This document shows, in pieces, positions 11,691 through 21,017 of a stretch of 64,000 nt of DNA (within the stretch, counting starts at the first letter, position 1; each line of letters opens with the position of its first letter). The DNA comes from Flavobacteriaceae bacterium. Lineage in GTDB: Bacteria; Bacteroidota; Bacteroidia; Flavobacteriales; Flavobacteriaceae. The position numbers and the translations under genes were made by a program. The notes beneath the pieces are model-generated. The model ran no database searches and was not told the DNA's origin. It saw only the letters and a list, made by a program, of their open reading frames with translations. The stretch covers positions 78,230-142,229 of the forward strand of contig CANGIF010000002.1 of NCBI GenBank assembly GCA_947453885.1, read 5' to 3'.

Positions 11691-13304
11691 TTAAACATGA
11701 ATTGATTTGGCTATATGCACATCAGCTTGTAAATGAGCTGCATTGGCCCTTCCGCTTGGATCTTGATTTTCTTGCCATTTTGGAATCCATTTTCTTACTG
11801 TTTGTGCAGCACTTACTTGTGGGTAAAACTTTTGAAAAATCATTCTATAATAGAAAGCTTCTTTTGTTGTTGGGGTATTGTATGGAAATAATTCCGAAGC
11901 TTTCTCAAATTGTTCATCTGATATTTGTTCGGAACAATAAGTAATTAAATTATCTATCCAAGTGTAGCCTACTCCGTCTGAAAATTGCTCCTTTTGACGC
12001 CATAAAACTTCATCCGGCAAATAGGGTGTTTCAGGAGTGTCGAAAGCTTTTCTTAAAATGTACTTTTCAACACCATTATACGTTTTAGGTTGTTTTTCAG
12101 TAGCTTTAATTAACATTGAAACATTTAAAAAATCTTTATCTAAAAATGGAACTCTAGCTTCTAAACCATGAGCCATTGTTGACTTATCCGCTCTTAATAA
12201 ATCAGCTGTAAATAATTTTTGAACTCGCTCAATTGTTTCTTTTTGAAAATCTTCAGTAGTGGGAGCGTTTCTAAAATATAAATATCCTCCAAAAATCTCA
12301 TCAGCTCCTTCACCTGATAAAACAACTTTTACACCTAAATCAGTTATTGCTTTAGATAAAAAATACATTGGAGTACTGGCTCTAATTGATGTAACATCAT
12401 AAGTTTCAAGATGCCAAATTAATCTTTCTAAAATTGAAATACCTTGTTCGATTGTAAAATGAATTTCATGATGTTGAGTCCCTAAAAATAAAGCAACTTT
12501 ACGAGCTGCAATTGCATCAGGAGCATTTTCATCTAATCCTATTGAAAATGAATGCAAAGTTTTTCCACTTTCTTTTAATAATCTTGCTGCAATTGATGAT
12601 GTTAAAGATGAATCTAATCCTCCTGAAAGTAATACTCCTATTGGAACATCGCTCATTAAACGTTTTCTGGTAGCTTCTGTTAAAGAATTTCGAATTGAAT
12701 CCAAAGATAATTCATTAATTGCATTATTAAAATCTTCATAATCTGGATTGTAATATTTTACAAAACCAGTATTTGCGGTATAATAATGTCCTGGAGGAAA
12801 AGTTGAAAAAGTTTTACATTGATCTGCTATTGGTTTCATTTCCGATGCAAAATATATTCTACCTCTTTCGTCTAAACCATAATATAAGGGTTTAACGCCT
12901 AATGGGTCTCTCGCTGCTATAAAATCATCACCATTAATTACAACAAAAGCAAAATCTCCATCTAATTTATCTAAAAAATCATAACCAAACTCTTCGTATA
13001 AATGTACAATTACTTCAGAATCAGATTTAGTTTTAAAAGTATGATACTTTAATACTCCATTTCTTAATTCATGATGGTTGTAAATTTCACCATTATGAAC
13101 CATCCAAGCTGATTCTGTGCCATTTATTGGTTGTTTTCCAGAATGTAAATCTATTATTGACAATCTTTCATGGCTCAATATATGACCATTCTCCGTTACA
13201 TGAATATCACTTTCGTCTGGTCCTCTATGAGACATTCTCTTAGATAGTTGTTTAACTAATTCTTCATCTTTACCTTTACCTATTATTGCTAAAATTCCAC
13301 ACAT
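11691..13304 (-). CDS. asnB: Glutamine-hydrolysing asparagine synthetase B
   Basis: A 537-residue cytoplasmic enzyme that makes asparagine from aspartate, ATP and glutamine. Cys2 (MCGILAI) is the nucleophile of the N-terminal class II glutaminase domain, with HRGPDESD and NGEIYNHHELR following. The C-terminal synthetase has the PP-loop VLLSGGLDSSL and VVLSGEGADEIFGGY. Length and motifs match the true AsnB (about 554 in E. coli), so this is the housekeeping enzyme, unlike the two related proteins in the polysaccharide locus. It appears to be monocistronic with its own terminator. Confidence 0.94.
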   Translation of the reverse strand: MCGILAIIGKGKDEELVKQLSKRMSHRGPDESDIHVTENGHILSHERLSIIDLHSGKQPINGTESAWMVHNGEIYNHHELRNGVLKYHTFKTKSDSEVIVHLYEEFGYDFLDKLDGDFAFVVINGDDFIAARDPLGVKPLYYGLDERGRIYFASEMKPIADQCKTFSTFPPGHYYTANTGFVKYYNPDYEDFNNAINELSLDSIRNSLTEATRKRLMSDVPIGVLLSGGLDSSLTSSIAARLLKESGKTLHSFSIGLDENAPDAIAARKVALFLGTQHHEIHFTIEQGISILERLIWHLETYDVTSIRASTPMYFLSKAITDLGVKVVLSGEGADEIFGGYLYFRNAPTTEDFQKETIERVQKLFTADLLRADKSTMAHGLEARVPFLDKDFLNVSMLIKATEKQPKTYNGVEKYILRKAFDTPETPYLPDEVLWRQKEQFSDGVGYTWIDNLITYCSEQISDEQFEKASELFPYNTPTTKEAFYYRMIFQKFYPQVSAAQTVRKWIPKWQENQDPSGRANAAHLQADVHIAKSIHV

Positions 13305-13498
13305 ATTCTATTTCTTTTCTTTATAAATTATCTAGCTGTCAAATAATATTTTTTATTATTTGAGCAAATTTGAAGTATTTATATTAATTATTAAATCTAA
13401 AATTGATTTTTAATTACATAATATAATCAAAAATAGATTTATTGTATTTTTATGAAAGATTAAAATATAAAATTGAAATAAAACTTTAAAACTGTAAT

Positions 13499-13948
13499 TT
13501 AAACTACACTTTGAATAATGTACTTCGTTTTATTTAATTCAAAAGAATAGCCAACAGAGTTTCCCATAAGTTTACTTCCTAAAGGAGATTGTGGTGAAAT
13601 AGCAAATATTGTTTTACTATTTATAGAAATTTTAGGTAATGCTGTACTCATGTAAAGTAGAATTCCATTTGTTTCAATTAAACTTCCTAAAGTAATTGTA
13701 TTATGTTGATTTAAAGGATTAATCTTAATCAGAATACCGTATTGAGTTCTATATTCTGTTACTTTAAAGTTTAATTTTTCTTGTTCAATATGCATCATTG
13801 AAAGCGCTGTTTCATGTTTATCGCCAGCAGAACCCTTTGCATCATTTTGAGAATCGATCGAAAGATTAATGATCATGTCTTGAAAAACATCAATTCGGTC
13901 TTGAATTATTTCAAGTAAACGTTTATGAATTTGTTCTTTAATTGTCAT
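13499..13948 (-). CDS. GreA/GreB-like C-terminal-domain protein
   Basis: About 149 residues. The C-terminal part (AISPQSPLGSKLMGNSVGYSF) resembles the FKBP-like Gre domain, and the N-terminal half is a charged helical segment (KGSAGDKHETALSM) as in Gre-like proteins. It lacks the acidic DDLEYGHA-type tip seen in real GreA coiled coils, so transcript cleavage is doubtful. Automated annotations sometimes label relatives '3-oxoacyl-ACP synthase', which the sequence does not support. The ORF-track start is a TTG; the ATG at 13948, 8 bases after the upstream stop, is preferred. It is the third gene of a TPR-barrel-Gre unit. Confidence 0.6.
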   Translation of the reverse strand: MTIKEQIHKRLLEIIQDRIDVFQDMIINLSIDSQNDAKGSAGDKHETALSMMHIEQEKLNFKVTEYRTQYGILIKINPLNQHNTITLGSLIETNGILLYMSTALPKISINSKTIFAISPQSPLGSKLMGNSVGYSFELNKTKYIIQSVV

Positions 13949-13956
13949 TTTAAATG

Positions 13957-15711
13957 TCAAAAATCAAATTTATAACTAGCTCCTATTAAAATTTGAAATC
14001 CTTGAACAGGATAATTCAACCATTTTTGATACGCTTGATTTGCAATATTATTTGCCTTAAAAAAAGCAGTAAAACGCTCATTGTATTTGTAGCCTAGATG
14101 GGCATTTACATCAAAATAATTTGGTACTGTTTTGCTATAATCTGAAACAGCAGTTAAAGATCCCAAGTCATTAACCTGTTGATCACTTCTAGCTCCAATA
14201 AAAAATAAATTTGTTCCAGCATACCAGTTCTTGGTAATGTTGGCTTCCAATTTAGCTTCGAATTTAACAGAAGGTAAATTCCATGCTTTTTCTTGATTTG
14301 TAGTTTTGTAATTACTAAAACTACCGTTAATTGCAAAACTTATGTCTTTTGAAAATTCTGCTTTTAATTCGCAAAATAAATTAACTGTTTTTACATTATC
14401 ATAAACAATGGTATAAGAATTTCCAAACGCATAACCATCTATATTTGTATTTAGAAAGGAATAGTCGTTACTTTTAAACAAAGCTTTGTTACGTTCATTT
14501 AATAGTGACGCTTTTACATTATAACTTATATAATTCGCTAGTTTCCCTTTTAATCCAGCATAAAAATCAAATTGTATATCAGTTGGTGTTATTCCAATAG
14601 TTGGTGATATAAATGGGTTTGAATTTGTAAAATTTCTATATGAATTTTGCTCTAAATTACCTTCCAATCCTGCATAAAAAATCATTAAATCACCAACAAC
14701 TTTATATGTTGTTACAATTTTAGGATACACATAAAAATTATTTTTATTTGCTTCATTGTTTGCGCTATAAAAAAAAGACATGCCCAAATTCATGGTCCAA
14801 TCATTTTTAATTAAAGAATAATTAGGATTTAATCCAAGATTTACAAAACTGTATTTCATTGAATATAAATTTGTTTCATAATAATCTTTATTAAAACCTC
14901 CACCAACATAATCAATAATTAAATTGGTTCTAAATTTATAATCTAAAACATCTAAAGTAAAATTTGGTTTTATAAAAAATTGATTTTCTATTGAACCGAA
15001 TCGATCCCAAAATCTATTATAGTTTAAAGCCATGTCGTTAAAAATTCCTTCATTTACAGCTATTTTACCTCCTAAATAAAAATTCAAATACTTTTGTTTT
15101 GGGTTAATAACTGACAAATCTGTTGGATAATTAACTATTTCATATTCTGAAGGTAAACCATACCAATTGTACATTTGTTTTTGAAATCCAATATTTAAAG
15201 TATAATTCAAATCTTTTTGTTGATTTTCATAAAGTGCATCAATTGATGTAGTACTAAAATTAGAGGCTAAATTGGTTCCTTTAACATTATTTAGAGAAGA
15301 TAAATGTCTAAACATCCCTCCAATAGATTCGCTTGTACTTAATTTTGTATTAGCAAAAAGTGCTGCATCTATAGTTGCAAAATTTCCAAAACCTAAAGTT
15401 GCAAAATTTTGAAAAAGTTTTTGCTTGGGTTCTTTTTCAATTTCAGATGCTTTTCCTTTATTAGGTGAAAAAGTTGAAGCCACTGGAAATGAAAAAATGG
15501 TGTATTGAATTGCCTCTTTCTTAGTAGTTTCTTCATCGTCCAAAATAGGTGTCTCTTTAACCTTAAAAGCATCTGAAACGGATGGAGTATATGTTTTTAC
15601 AACATTTACAACTTCAGTTCCAATGTTTTCGTCTTTTTTTTGTGCTGTAGTATTGTGCGTTTTTACAAAAAATACCGCAATAATAGCTATATATTGAATT
15701 CTAATTTTCAT
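13957..15711 (-). CDS. TonB-dependent-receptor-like outer-membrane beta-barrel protein
   Basis: 584 residues with a signal peptide (cleavage near TTAQ) and a long series of amphipathic strands ending in GASYKFDF, the terminal Phe signature of outer-membrane barrels. It resembles the barrel half of TonB-dependent receptors but has no recognisable plug domain or TonB box, and is shorter than complete receptors. NNIANQAYQKWLNYPVQGF matches the last strands of the TonB receptor family. It starts 40 bases after the large TPR protein, which suggests the two work together at the outer membrane. The transported ligand, if any, is unknown. Confidence 0.7.
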   Translation of the reverse strand: MKIRIQYIAIIAVFFVKTHNTTAQKKDENIGTEVVNVVKTYTPSVSDAFKVKETPILDDEETTKKEAIQYTIFSFPVASTFSPNKGKASEIEKEPKQKLFQNFATLGFGNFATIDAALFANTKLSTSESIGGMFRHLSSLNNVKGTNLASNFSTTSIDALYENQQKDLNYTLNIGFQKQMYNWYGLPSEYEIVNYPTDLSVINPKQKYLNFYLGGKIAVNEGIFNDMALNYNRFWDRFGSIENQFFIKPNFTLDVLDYKFRTNLIIDYVGGGFNKDYYETNLYSMKYSFVNLGLNPNYSLIKNDWTMNLGMSFFYSANNEANKNNFYVYPKIVTTYKVVGDLMIFYAGLEGNLEQNSYRNFTNSNPFISPTIGITPTDIQFDFYAGLKGKLANYISYNVKASLLNERNKALFKSNDYSFLNTNIDGYAFGNSYTIVYDNVKTVNLFCELKAEFSKDISFAINGSFSNYKTTNQEKAWNLPSVKFEAKLEANITKNWYAGTNLFFIGARSDQQVNDLGSLTAVSDYSKTVPNYFDVNAHLGYKYNERFTAFFKANNIANQAYQKWLNYPVQGFQILIGASYKFDF

Positions 15712-15751
15712 AATTGTTTATTTTACTTTCAGCTAAATATAATTCAAAACC

Positions 15752-18700
15752 TTACTTAATAATTGATGCATTTTTTTTAGCTTCTTGTTCTTTTATAGTT
15801 GCTAATTCACTTTGTGCTTCTTCAACAACATTACTAAATTCTTTAAAATTTTCTATAATTGCATTTAATATATAGGTTGCTTGAAAACTGTCTTTTAAAC
15901 TAAAAAAGTTTTTGGCCATAACAAGTAAACTTTTAGCTCCGTAATATTTATAACCAGAAAAATCTTTAGAAATAATTTGTATTACTTTATTAGATGCTTC
16001 AAACTTTCCATCTTTATTTTTGAAATACGCATCATAATAAAGTGCTTCTGCTTCAAGTTCTCCTTTTGCAATTAAAAGTAATTTAGCATAAGCTACTCTT
16101 GCTTTAGGTTCGTCATTATTTGAAATAGCTGCTCTTGCAATCATAATTTGTGCATCTGATTTTACATTTGTTTCTGATTTAGGATTTGATAAAACTTTTT
16201 CCGCATAAATAACAGCATTTGTATAGTCTTTTTCTTCAAAACTTGCTTTCATTAAATTTGCTTGTGCATATAATACATTTTGAGGAAAATCCGCTTCGGT
16301 TTCTAATCTTTTTAAAACAGGAATGGCATTTTTAAACGCGCCAACTTTTAAATGTATTTGAGCTAATCTAACTAAGGATTGTTCTGTATATTCGCTTCTT
16401 GGTTTTGACAAAACCATTTCATAAAGTGGAATTGCATTGTTCTCTAACTCTTCGGAAAAGTATAATTGTGCCAAATAAAAACTAACTTTCAATGCGTGAA
16501 TTCCATTTGGAAATTTGGCCAAATAATTAGTAAAACCTGAAATAGATGCTTTAGTATTACTTTGAAGATAAAATTTTTCAGCAGATTTAAAAGTATCGTT
16601 ATCCAATTCACTGTCTGAAACTTCAATGAAATTTAGCGTTTTAACCCATGTTCCATATTCGTCAACTTTTCCGTTATCTACATATATCAATCGAGCTGAT
16701 GCAACTGCTTCTATAGCTTCAGGTGTATTGGGATAATCAGCAGCAACTTTTTTAAATTTTAAAATAGCTAAATCATCATTGTCTGAATTGTAATAAATCA
16801 AACCTTGTTTCAATATTGCTTTTGCATTATAAGTTCCATTTGGAGTTTCCAATAATAATTGATCATAAGTTTTTAATGCTAATTCTGATTTTTTTTCAGT
16901 TACTAACGTGTTTGCTAATTCAAACAAAACATCATCTTTATATTTTGACTTTGGAAAATCCTTTAAAAATTTATTAAAATCTTCAATTTTTTTGTCATTT
17001 CTGTTTACAAATCCATAGCTAATTGCTTTTTGAAATGCTGCGTAATCTGCATCAATACTTTTTAATTCAATTGCTTTGTTGTAGGCCTCCATAGCAGGCC
17101 AGTACTTTAAAGTTACAAAACGACAATCTCCTAATCTTAAATAACTGTCAGATAAACGTATTTTATCGTCTTTTACTGTTTCTATTTCGGTTTGAAAATA
17201 AGGTATGGCTAATTCATACTCTTTTTGTTTAAAATAACAATAACCTATATTGTAATTGCTATTTTTATATTCCAATGTTTTCTTTGATTCAGTGCTGTTT
17301 TGAAACTGCTTAAAACTTAGCAATGCTTCGCTAAAATTATCCAATACGTATTCAGTTTCACCTTTCCAAAAAGTTGCTCTTGTAACAAATAAACTGCTTC
17401 TAGGTTCAGAAATTGATTTCTTAAACATTGTTAAAGCTTCTTGATAGTTTCCATCTGTAAATAGTTGCAAACCTCTATAAAATGTCACTTTTTGAAACGC
17501 AGGTTTGTTTTCGGGTAAGTTGTTCTTTTCTAGTAAAACTAAGGCACCCTTATAATTTTTAGAGGTTATATATGAATTAATTAATAAAGTTTCTAGTTCA
17601 TCATTATTTGAATTTTTAGGGTATTTTTCTATAAAATTATTCAAAACATCAGGAATTGATTGGTAAGGATTTCCAATTTCATAACTTAATTTAGCATAAT
17701 TTAAAAAAGCATCTTCTTGAATTTTAACATCAAAATTCATCTCTGAAGCATTTTTAAAAGCATTTAAAGCTTGTTGTTTTTTATCCGTTTTTAAATAGCA
17801 CTCCGCTAAATGATAATAACCATTTTGAGCTACTTCATCTTTACCATTTATAATTGAATTGAATTGTGAAATAGCGTTTTCAAAATCGTTTTGTTTGTAA
17901 AAAGTGTAACCCAATTGATAAAAATCAGTATTTGTCCATTTTCCATTTTTTCCTTTATATTCTTTTAAAAATGGAAGTGCTTTTTCAAATTGATTTAAAT
18001 TAAAATAACTTTCTCCTATAATTTTGTTTAATTCTGATTTTTCAATTAAGCTTGATTTTGGCATCGCAACTGTACCTAATTCTATTGCTTTACGGAATTC
18101 ACCTGATTTAAAACTCATATCAGCCTGAAAATAGGATAATTTTTCTTTGTATTTATCATCGTTAACAACTTGATTAAACTGATTATTAGCTTCTTTAAAA
18201 TCGTCAACTTCGTATGCCATAAAACCTAAATAGTATTTTGCTTGATTACCATATACAGACGAATTAATTACTTTGCTAAAAAAAACGGTTGCATTCTTAA
18301 AATTTTTGGTTGCAAAAAAACAATATCCTTTATGAAAATTATATTTTTCTAATTCCTCTTTTGACCAATTTAGTTCATCTGCTTTATCTAACCAAACCAA
18401 AGCTTGATCATAGTTTCCTTGATTAAATTTAATCAAAGCAATATCAATATAGGCTTGATTAAGTTTTGGAGATGTAGGGAAATCTTTTATGAAATTCTCA
18501 ATTAAAAATACAGCATTTGCCTGATCTAATTGTAAAGCACAATTTGAAACATAATATGCACAATCTGAAAGTAAATCGTTATCAGTAGTTGTATTTTTAA
18601 TTTTTTCAAATAAAAGCTGAGCAGATTGAAATTGTTTGTTTTTAAAAAGTACCAAAGCTTGATTATAATCGACAAGATTATTTGAATAAATAGCAGTTTT

Positions 18701-18766
18701 TTGAGCACTTATTATACTCGTTAATAACAAAAAAGAAACCCAAATTAACTTATTATAATTTCGCAT
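15752..18766 (-). CDS. Large secreted tetratricopeptide repeat protein
   Basis: About 1004 residues with many TPR units along nearly the whole chain (for example YYNSDNDDLAILKFKKVAADYPNT), so an extended right-handed superhelix that binds proteins is expected. The ORF track begins at residue M1, but M10 starts a clean signal peptide (MRNYNKLIWVSF...SAQ), so the start at 18766 is preferred; the protein is then periplasmic or exported. The C-terminus is Lys-rich. It heads an operon with an outer-membrane barrel and a Gre-like protein. Function is unknown; a scaffold or assembly role is an inference from TPR structure and neighbours. Confidence 0.8.
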   Translation of the reverse strand: MRNYNKLIWVSFLLLTSIISAQKTAIYSNNLVDYNQALVLFKNKQFQSAQLLFEKIKNTTTDNDLLSDCAYYVSNCALQLDQANAVFLIENFIKDFPTSPKLNQAYIDIALIKFNQGNYDQALVWLDKADELNWSKEELEKYNFHKGYCFFATKNFKNATVFFSKVINSSVYGNQAKYYLGFMAYEVDDFKEANNQFNQVVNDDKYKEKLSYFQADMSFKSGEFRKAIELGTVAMPKSSLIEKSELNKIIGESYFNLNQFEKALPFLKEYKGKNGKWTNTDFYQLGYTFYKQNDFENAISQFNSIINGKDEVAQNGYYHLAECYLKTDKKQQALNAFKNASEMNFDVKIQEDAFLNYAKLSYEIGNPYQSIPDVLNNFIEKYPKNSNNDELETLLINSYITSKNYKGALVLLEKNNLPENKPAFQKVTFYRGLQLFTDGNYQEALTMFKKSISEPRSSLFVTRATFWKGETEYVLDNFSEALLSFKQFQNSTESKKTLEYKNSNYNIGYCYFKQKEYELAIPYFQTEIETVKDDKIRLSDSYLRLGDCRFVTLKYWPAMEAYNKAIELKSIDADYAAFQKAISYGFVNRNDKKIEDFNKFLKDFPKSKYKDDVLFELANTLVTEKKSELALKTYDQLLLETPNGTYNAKAILKQGLIYYNSDNDDLAILKFKKVAADYPNTPEAIEAVASARLIYVDNGKVDEYGTWVKTLNFIEVSDSELDNDTFKSAEKFYLQSNTKASISGFTNYLAKFPNGIHALKVSFYLAQLYFSEELENNAIPLYEMVLSKPRSEYTEQSLVRLAQIHLKVGAFKNAIPVLKRLETEADFPQNVLYAQANLMKASFEEKDYTNAVIYAEKVLSNPKSETNVKSDAQIMIARAAISNNDEPKARVAYAKLLLIAKGELEAEALYYDAYFKNKDGKFEASNKVIQIISKDFSGYKYYGAKSLLVMAKNFFSLKDSFQATYILNAIIENFKEFSNVVEEAQSELATIKEQEAKKNASIIK

Positions 18767-18790
18767 AATATCATTTTTAGTAATCAATTT

Positions 18791-18798
18791 CAAAAGTA
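18791..18798 (-). promoter_or_regulatory. -7 element for the TPR operon
   Basis: Minus strand TACTTTTG fits TAnnTTTG, 24 bases before the preferred ATG at 18766. This also supports the shorter start, since the longer ORF would begin inside the promoter. Confidence 0.45.
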
Positions 18799-19183
18799 CT
18801 ATAGTTATTTTACTAACGTGAATATATTGTGATTTATTGTAAACATTTTTTTAAACAAAATATAAATGACTGAAGTTACTTAAATAAAACCATTAGACTT
18901 TAAAAATTCAAAACCTCAGTTTTTGTAATCTATCTATCGTTTATTTTAAACTTTTAAAATAATTTGTTGATAATTTATAAATATTAAAATTTAACACTAA
19001 TTATAAAACTCATTTTTAACATGTTAAGTCTTAAGCAATGTTGTTGACAAAAAACAATAATAAAAGAATTATATTTGTTATATTTTTAATAGATTTGAAA
19101 AATTATAAAATTAATTAATATTCAATATTTATTGAAGAATTACTTTTTGAAAAATCTATTGAAATTTTAAGAAAAAAAACTGA
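18799..19183 (+). other. AT-rich intergenic region with one probable promoter
   Basis: This non-coding stretch between divergent genes is extremely AT-rich. On the plus strand TTGTTG at 19041-19046 followed by TATATTTG at 19070-19077 makes a plausible promoter (TTG, 23 bases, TAnnTTTG) for the ORF at 19184, with a leader of about 100 bases. I see no RNA gene or repeat in it. Confidence 0.4.
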
Positions 19184-19855
19184 ATGAAACGTCATTTACA
19201 TAAATATTATAAAAAATTTAAAAAACTTTTTAATTTTAATAATGAGTATGCAAGAATGCTTTATTATCAATCATTCTATTACAAATCTTTTTATTATCAA
19301 TCTCCCAGGCATAAAAAGCACACAATAGATACTTATCTTAAATTACATCAAGAATGTACTAATTCAAACTTCATTACTACTGATTTGAAGATAGCTTTTT
19401 CAGATGATTTACCTTTTGGAAGTTCCATTCGACAAGCAAAAAAAATAATTGGAACGCCAAATTTTAAAAGTGAAGATGAAGATATAAATCTTGAAATTTT
19501 ATATTACAGATTATTGATTGGCTCTCATAAAGTAAAATGTCAACTTTTTTTTTATGAAAATGAACTTTTTTTGTATAGTTATACATTTTCTCATATAAAA
19601 AACATGAACAACAATGAGGTATTGGAAACTATTAAAGCAAAATATTTGAATGAAAATCAAAAATATTCAAAGGAAATAATTAAGGACAATTATAACAATT
19701 GTTTACATTTTGAGGATGAAGTGGCTTTAACTTTAAGCTATACATCTTTATCAAGTAAGTTTTACAACAAAATTCTTGAAAATGACATTGAAATTCAAAA
19801 AATGAAAAATGAAGAAAGAAATAAAAATTCAAAAACATTATTCAAAAGAATATAA
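19184..19855 (+). CDS. Unrecognised AT-rich protein with N-terminal Tyr-rich repeats
   Basis: A 223-residue ORF that I do not recognise. It starts with a strongly basic stretch (MKRHLHKYYKKFKK), then three 5-residue repeats YYQSF/YYKSF/YYQSP coded by a 15-bp tandem repeat (19262-19306), then a mixed domain with DLPFGSSIRQAKKIIGTPNF and several aromatic strands, and ends in a Lys/Glu/Asn-rich tail. No signal peptide or transmembrane segment is seen. The pattern FGSSxxQxxxxxGxP is vaguely like small 'A-GxP' domains found in many Bacteroidota hypothetical proteins. Base composition is more AT-rich than its neighbours, and it is flanked by long AT-rich gaps, so it may be transferred or fast evolving. 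Confidence 0.55.
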   Translation: MKRHLHKYYKKFKKLFNFNNEYARMLYYQSFYYKSFYYQSPRHKKHTIDTYLKLHQECTNSNFITTDLKIAFSDDLPFGSSIRQAKKIIGTPNFKSEDEDINLEILYYRLLIGSHKVKCQLFFYENELFLYSYTFSHIKNMNNNEVLETIKAKYLNENQKYSKEIIKDNYNNCLHFEDEVALTLSYTSLSSKFYNKILENDIEIQKMKNEERNKNSKTLFKRI

Positions 19856-19894
19856 AAAACATTGTTTTTATTAAACATTTTTTATTAAAATTGT

Positions 19895-20935
19895 TTATTT
19901 AATAAACTCTATTTTTTGTGCTTCTTCTTCATTTAAGCTGTCAAAAAAACCTTGTTCGTTCATCCAATCATCGCTAAAAACTTTACTCATATAACGTGAT
20001 CCGTGATCCGGAAATATAGCAATAACATTACTATTTTCGTTAAATTCTCCTTCCTGTGCGTATTGTTTAATAGCTTGAAGAACTGCTCCTGAAGTATAAC
20101 CAACAAATAAACCTTCTTTTTTAGCTATTTCTCTCGTTGTGTGAGCACTTTCTTCGTCTGATACTTTCATAAATTTATCTATAACATCAAAATCAGTAGC
20201 AGTTGGAATCAAATTTTTTCCTAAACCTTCAATTCTGTAGGGATAAATTTCTTTAAGATCAAATTCTTTGGTTTCGTGGTATTTTTTTAAAACAGATCCA
20301 AAAGCATCTACTCCTAAAACTCTTATCGCAGGATTTTTTTCTTTTAAATATTTAGCAGTTCCAGAAATAGTACCGCCTGTTCCACTGCAAGCAATTAAAT
20401 GAGTAATTTTTCCATTAGTTTGCTCCCAAATTTCAGGTCCTGTCGTTTTATAATGGGCATCAATATTTAATTGGTTAAAATATTGGTTTATATAAACTGA
20501 GCCTTTGGTTTCGTTATGTAATCGCTTTGCAACGTTATAATAGGAACGCTCATCGTCAGCAGCAACATGAGCAGGACAAACATAAACCTTTGCTCCTAAA
20601 CTACGCAACATATCTATTTTATCCTTAGATGATTTAGAAGTTACAGCCAAAACACAACTGTATCCTTTAATTATACTAACCATCGCTAAACTAAAACCAG
20701 TATTACCAGATGTAGTTTCAATAATTGTATCTCCAGGTTTTAATATCCCTCTCTTTTCAGCTTCTTCAATAATAAATAAAGCAATTCTATCTTTTGTAGA
20801 ATGTCCAGGATTAAAAGCTTCTACTTTTGCATAGAAATTACCTTTTAAATTTTGGGTAACTTTATTTAGTTTAATAAGTGGAGTGTTACCTATTAATTCC
20901 AATACATTATTGTAAGCATTTATTTGTTCTTTCAT
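19895..20935 (-). CDS. Cysteine synthase / cystathionine beta-synthase-like PLP enzyme
   Basis: A 346-residue fold-type II PLP enzyme. NTPLIKL, the PLP lysine K48 in HSTKDR, TSGNTG (75-80) and GTGGTISG are the canonical signature of the CysK/CysM/CBS group. It is about 35 residues longer than CysK and lacks CBS regulatory domains. The C-terminal part ([23 protein letters not shown]) is the pattern seen in catalytic cores of CBS-like proteins. It could form cysteine from O-acetylserine or cystathionine from homocysteine; the sequence does not decide this. Monocistronic by context. Confidence 0.85.
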   Translation of the reverse strand: MKEQINAYNNVLELIGNTPLIKLNKVTQNLKGNFYAKVEAFNPGHSTKDRIALFIIEEAEKRGILKPGDTIIETTSGNTGFSLAMVSIIKGYSCVLAVTSKSSKDKIDMLRSLGAKVYVCPAHVAADDERSYYNVAKRLHNETKGSVYINQYFNQLNIDAHYKTTGPEIWEQTNGKITHLIACSGTGGTISGTAKYLKEKNPAIRVLGVDAFGSVLKKYHETKEFDLKEIYPYRIEGLGKNLIPTATDFDVIDKFMKVSDEESAHTTREIAKKEGLFVGYTSGAVLQAIKQYAQEGEFNENSNVIAIFPDHGSRYMSKVFSDDWMNEQGFFDSLNEEEAQKIEFIK

Positions 20936-20991
20936 AAAAGTAAAGTCAAGGCAAATGGTTAAAATTGAAATGATGCAATTCTTAGCCGTTG

Positions 20992-20999
20992 CAAATTTA
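20992..20999 (-). promoter_or_regulatory. -7 element for the cysteine synthase-like gene
   Basis: Minus strand TAAATTTG, a perfect TAnnTTTG, about 57 bases before the ATG. No clear -33 TTG. Confidence 0.45.
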
Positions 21000-21017
21000 A
21001 TAAAAAAAAAATTTAAT

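Noticed and set aside
11691-13304. Housekeeping asnB as part of the glycan system
   Set aside because: It is 35 kb away with its own terminator and matches the canonical enzyme, unlike the two AsnB-like proteins of the locus.
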